This document shows, piece by piece, positions 22,692 to 25,301 of a DNA stretch of 25,301 nt. The notes below the pieces were generated by a model that was not told the DNA's origin, did no database searches, and saw only the letters and a program-made list of their open reading frames with translations. How positions within the stretch are numbered: the first letter of the stretch is position 1; every line of letters starts with the position of its first letter. This DNA comes from a virus. The stretch spans positions 1-25,301 of the IMG/VR virus record IMGVR_UViG_3300027668_000090. One strand, 5' to 3'. The position numbers and the translations under genes are program-made.

Positions 22692-24317
22692 CTATTCTTC
22701 TATTTTTCTTGCATGAGTAACAATTGCATTAGTACTAAGTATTGTTGTTGCAACACTTACCGAGTTTAATAAAGCAAGACGAGTTACTTTTAAGGGATCA
22801 ATAACACCCATTTCAAACATATCTCCGTATTCCTCATTTTTAACATCATACCCATGATCTTTTGGTAGACTATGTGATTTTACTAAAACAGTACTTGCAC
22901 CTCTATCATCAATACCAGCATTTTCTAATATTTGATAAAAAGGTACACACATTGCGTGTCCTAAAATAACATCTGCAACATCTTCGTTATCCCAATCATC
23001 TTCAGGCTTTCCTTTAAAGCGTTGCATCTCCATGTGTTCACCAATATCAAACAAAACAGAGCCACCACCCTTTACAATACCCTCTTCTAAAGCACTACGA
23101 ACTGCACAAACAGCGTCTTCTACCCTATCATATTTCTCTTTTTGCTCTACATCAGAGTTACCTCCAACATAAATAGCTCCAATAGATCCAGATAAACTTG
23201 CAATACGCTCGTTAATAAACTCTCTGTCAGATACAATCTCTGTATTCTCTTGCTGCTCTTTTAATTCTTTAATCCTATTCTCTATATCTCCAGTAAGCTG
23301 GTTGTTTTTAATAATAACAGTTTGATTTTTACCAGAGATCACTTTATCAGCTTGACCTAAATCCTCCATTGTTATTAAATTCAAGTTATCCCCAGTCTTT
23401 TCAGAGAAATATTTTGCTCCAACCGACAACGCAATGTCCTGCATTAACTCATGTTGCTTATAGCCAAAGTTTGGCGGTATAATATTACAAAGCTTTAATC
23501 CATTTCTCACTACGTTTGCCGCCAGAGTATTCACAACATTGGGCGAGCAAGCTCCAATGATGAGAAGTTTTTTGTTTTGTTGTATAATTGGTTTTAAAAT
23601 TGTTTCGATTTGAAGAATGTTACTTATCTCCTGGTCACAAACTAAAACTAAAGTGTCCTCCAGGACAGCCTCGTCATTTTTTTGATTAGTAATAAACATT
23701 TGAGAAGTATAACCCCTATCAATCTTAATACCGTTTGTAACAGTTGCATACGTCTCATGGTTTTGAGAACTCTCAACAGTTACTATTCCATTAACACCTA
23801 CTTTTTCGTAAGCTTCAGAAATAATCTGACCTAATTCAGAATCATTATTAGAAGAAATAGTAGCAACATCTTTTAACATATCAGAAGTTACCTTACGACT
23901 ACGCTCTTTTAATTTATCAATAACCTCTTCTGTAGTTTTTTTTATGTTCTTAACAACCTCAGTAACATTATGCTCTGAAGTTAAAAACTTTTCACCAGCT
24001 TTTACTAAAGCTTCAGTCAAAACAATTGCAGTAGTAGTTCCATCACCAGCAGAATTAGCAGTTCTACGAGCCGCATCCTTCATCATAGTAATAGCCAAGT
24101 TCTCTACAGGATCTATTAACGATATAGACTCTGCAACAGTAACCCCATCTTTTGTAATTGTAATTCCTTGTGTATGATTTGAAGACTCTATAAGAACAGT
24201 CTTTCCGCGTGGGCCTAAAGTACTCTTTACAGCTTTAGATATTTTTGATATCCCACTAATTAATCTCTCTCTTCCTTCTTGATCGAATAAAAGATCCTTT
24301 GGTATATAATTGCTCAT
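22692..24317 (-). CDS. groEL: phage GroEL chaperonin
   Basis: A double-ring ATP-dependent foldase of 541 residues, close to the family's length. ATP-site motifs are intact: TLGPRGKTVLI (33-43), GDGTTTAIVL (91-100), SSNND (155-159), and VEDAVCAVRSALEEG (399-413) with D401 at the position of the catalytic Asp398 of E. coli. The apical segment DRGYTSQMFI keeps the tyrosine of GYLSPYF but changes later residues, and FGYKQHELMQDIA replaces the usual FGDRRK. The C-terminus stops at HARKIEE with no Gly-Gly-Met tail. These changes suit a phage-specific partner or client, likely a capsid or fibre protein. It is transcribed from its own promoter and coupled to groES. Confidence 0.95.
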   Translation of the reverse strand: MSNYIPKDLLFDQEGRERLISGISKISKAVKSTLGPRGKTVLIESSNHTQGITITKDGVTVAESISLIDPVENLAITMMKDAARRTANSAGDGTTTAIVLTEALVKAGEKFLTSEHNVTEVVKNIKKTTEEVIDKLKERSRKVTSDMLKDVATISSNNDSELGQIISEAYEKVGVNGIVTVESSQNHETYATVTNGIKIDRGYTSQMFITNQKNDEAVLEDTLVLVCDQEISNILQIETILKPIIQQNKKLLIIGACSPNVVNTLAANVVRNGLKLCNIIPPNFGYKQHELMQDIALSVGAKYFSEKTGDNLNLITMEDLGQADKVISGKNQTVIIKNNQLTGDIENRIKELKEQQENTEIVSDREFINERIASLSGSIGAIYVGGNSDVEQKEKYDRVEDAVCAVRSALEEGIVKGGGSVLFDIGEHMEMQRFKGKPEDDWDNEDVADVILGHAMCVPFYQILENAGIDDRGASTVLVKSHSLPKDHGYDVKNEEYGDMFEMGVIDPLKVTRLALLNSVSVATTILSTNAIVTHARKIEE

Positions 24318-24337
24318 TGTATTTGATTTGATTTATG

Positions 24338-24345
24338 CAAATATA
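24338..24345 (-). promoter_or_regulatory. groEL promoter
   Basis: Minus-strand TATATTTG lies 20 bases before the groEL start. A TTG lies 19 bases further upstream, the spacing expected between the Bacteroidota -33 and -7 boxes. This is the only candidate promoter in the window with both boxes visible. The untranslated leader would be short. Confidence 0.6.
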
Positions 24346-24591
24346 CACTATATATTTTAATAAACAATATTTCAAATGTGTCGGATGCAGAAAAAGATAT
24401 AGCCTATTTACTTATATATATATTTATACTACTACTACTTTTTTTATATTATTATTATTACTTTTTTTTCGACATTATCGACATTAAAGATAAATAGTAA
24501 TATAAAGTATTGAAAAATAGATAGTTAGTTTGTGTCGTTTTTTTTTTAGAATAACATTGTTGTGTCGCTTATTGTACATATTAAATAAAAA
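24346..24591. other. non-coding AT-rich region between groEL and the 70-residue gene
   Basis: I find no convincing reading frame on either strand. It holds alternating TA/AT tracts (about 24413-24424), ACT and ATT microsatellites, a tandem TCGACATTA pair, three TGTCG motifs and T-runs of eight and eleven. It looks like a regulatory or replication-associated segment rather than a lost gene. Confidence 0.6.
24379..24567. repeat. five CGACA/TGTCG pentamers
   Basis: TGTCG occurs at 24379-24383, 24533-24537 and 24563-24567 (each as TGTGTCG). Its complement CGACA occurs at 24470-24474 and 24479-24483 within two tandem TCGACATTA units (24469-24486). In such AT-rich sequence this is a marked concentration and resembles operator or iteron sites. 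Confidence 0.55.
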
Positions 24592-24615
24592 AAGAGAACC
24601 AATAAAGATTCTCTT
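24592..24615 (-). terminator. intrinsic terminator after the 70-residue gene
   Basis: A 7-bp perfect stem (AAGAGAA and TTCTCTT) with a ten-base loop, followed on the minus strand by a T-run, 22 bases after the stop of the 70-residue gene. It separates that gene from the groEL transcription unit. Confidence 0.7.
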
Positions 24616-24637
24616 CTAAAATAAAGATAATGAGTGA

Positions 24638-24850
24638 CTAAAATCTTAGCTGTCTAAAGTTTTTGTTGTCATCAGCAAGTTCTATAGCCTCTGCAATTTG
24701 ATTAATCTTACGATCATTCTTTACAGACCTTTTTATAGAAGCAGCTTTCTGAATACCAGTCATTGAATCAGGTCTATCGTTTATCAATCTACCACCCTCA
24801 ATATAAAGTCCATTTACAAAATCCCTTTTGTTTAAGTTTTTACTATGCAT
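24638..24850 (-). CDS. small protein of unknown function with its own promoter and terminator
   Basis: A 70-residue protein: MHSKNLNKRDFVNGLYIEGG, RLINDRPDSMTG, then two helices (QKAASIKRSVKNDRKINQIA, AIELADDNKNFRQLRF). Charged but not extremely basic. It is a single-gene transcription unit, with a TATATTTG box 26 bases upstream and a hairpin terminator downstream. That layout suggests an early-expressed or regulatory protein, which is inference. I recognise no family. Confidence 0.7.
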   Translation of the reverse strand: MHSKNLNKRDFVNGLYIEGGRLINDRPDSMTGIQKAASIKRSVKNDRKINQIAEAIELADDNKNFRQLRF

Positions 24851-24875
24851 AACGTTTTGTTTTTTAATTAAAAGA

Positions 24876-24883
24876 CAAATATA
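24876..24883 (-). promoter_or_regulatory. candidate -7 box TATATTTG before the 70-residue gene
   Basis: A perfect octamer on the minus strand, 26 bases from the start codon. Upstream is a T/A homopolymer stretch with no TTTG at -33. Confidence 0.5.
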
Positions 24884-25020
24884 CTAAAAAAAATTTTTTT
24901 TATTCAGACACATGGAACTGGAGGGTAATACATACATATACGTTTACTATTACAAAAAAAGAAATCAATTGTTTTAAAAAAGTTGTTTGAGTTTATAAAA
25001 AATTCCTTCCGATTGTTTCG

Positions 25021-25145
25021 GCTTTTGCTACACGCCAAGCACGACACCAGCACCGCACCGCACCAGCACCGCACCGCCTCCGCCGTTCCGCGCTCCGCCT
25101 CGCAACGCCTCGCGCCTTTCCTCCTACGCGCTCCGCTCCGCATAT
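25021..25145. repeat. GC-rich, C-skewed low-complexity island
   Basis: I count 85 G or C in bases 25021-25140, in a region otherwise strongly AT-rich. The plus strand is mostly C. It includes a perfect tandem pair of ACCAGCACCGCACCGC (25046-25061 and 25062-25077) and several CGCTCCG words. Composition is unlike any other part of the window. Confidence 0.8.
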
Positions 25146-25175
25146 CCTGGAGAGAGTAACCAGGCAACACCAGGA

Positions 25176-25202
25176 GAAGAAGAAGAAGAAGAAGAAGAAG
25201 AA
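25176..25202. repeat. GAA trinucleotide repeat, nine copies
   Basis: An uninterrupted (GAA)9 purine tract beside the GC-rich island, followed by further A residues. Such tracts can form triplex or slipped structures and vary in length. Confidence 0.9.
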
Positions 25203-25204
25203 AA

Positions 25205-25233
25205 AACGCTTAGACGTTTAGAGTCTTCGCGTT
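25205..25233. other. interrupted hairpin
   Basis: AACGC and GCGTT pair, then a two-by-two mismatch, then AGAC and GTCT around a seven-base loop. It directly follows the GAA tract. No T-run follows on the plus strand, so a terminator is unlikely. It may be part of the same structured non-coding element. Confidence 0.4.
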
Positions 25234-25301
25234 ATACCCCCACGTTTGCCAATAATAGCAAACATTTCTTATTTATAATCATTACAAACTACACATATAA
25301 C

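Larger units (their letters stand above)
24884..25301. other. non-coding right-end region with GC-rich island
   Basis: I find no gene in these 418 bases. An open minus-strand frame across 24904-25170 is Arg/Cys-rich only because it crosses the GC-rich island, and it is not credible as a protein. Contents in order: A/T-rich flank, the C-rich, G+C-rich island (25021-25145), a GAA9 tract, a hairpin at 25205-25233, a second small inverted repeat GTTTGC/GCAAAC at 25244-25263, and an AT-rich end. Confidence 0.6.

Noticed and set aside
24904-25170. Open minus-strand frame of 88 codons over the GC-rich island
   Set aside because: It is Arg/Cys/Ala-rich in one half and Phe/Asn-rich in the other, following base composition only. 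It has no leader, no family resemblance, and crosses a tandem repeat.
1-25301. tRNA genes, CRISPR arrays, insertion sequences and integrase or attachment sites
   Set aside because: I saw no cloverleaf-like GC-rich segment with a TTCGA-type arm, no regularly spaced repeats with spacers, and no transposase or integrase motif. The GC-rich island does not fold as a tRNA by eye.

Overview
The window reads as one end of a tailed-phage genome infecting a member of the Bacteroidota, probably a marine or other aquatic flavobacterium-like host. The DNA is AT-rich. Starts lack Shine-Dalgarno sequences and sit in A/T-rich leaders. Several intergenic gaps carry TATATTTG or TAACTTTG, which fit the Bacteroidota -7 promoter box TAnnTTTG. 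The gene set is that of a virus: terminase, portal, scaffold, capsid, fibres and lysis genes, with no host housekeeping genes apart from a phage-type groES-groEL pair. The order TerL, portal, scaffold, MCP and the portal N-terminus recall crAss-like and related Bacteroidota podoviruses. That placement comes from recalled patterns and was not tested by search.

All genes but one lie on the minus strand, so transcription runs from high to low coordinates. From the right end these are: a low-complexity, GC-rich non-coding island with a GAA9 tract (25.0-25.3 kb); a 70-residue unknown protein and a terminator; a 320-bp gap with repeated CGACA/TGTCG motifs; the groEL-groES chaperonin operon; and a single plus-strand winged-helix regulator whose end overlaps that of groES. 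Next, 21.9 to 18.2 kb holds a dense cassette of 13 small proteins, nearly all strongly basic and including histone H1-like and AT-hook proteins. Three more basic members lie at 15.8-16.7 kb.

From 18.1 to 15.8 kb there are a beta-rich virion protein, a small membrane protein, a strong terminator, a T7-lysozyme-like amidase, two more tiny basic proteins and a basic-protein/holin fusion. From 15.7 to 8.6 kb there are fibre and tail-associated proteins, including one with a C-terminal S74 self-cleaving chaperone. From 8.6 to 7.1 kb there are a tandem GroES-like protein, a 2-oxoglutarate/Fe(II) dioxygenase and a possible small terminase. The last 7 kb hold TerL, portal, scaffold and the N-terminal 407 codons of the major capsid protein, which runs off the left edge.

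My working model is that one half of the window builds the particle and lyses the cell. The other half supplies folding helpers (GroEL, GroES and the tandem GroES-like protein) and many DNA-binding or DNA-condensing basic proteins. The most unusual points are the size of the basic-protein cassette, the apparent one-base fusion of a basic protein to a holin, the tandem GroES-like protein in the head module, and the GC-rich island at the right end.
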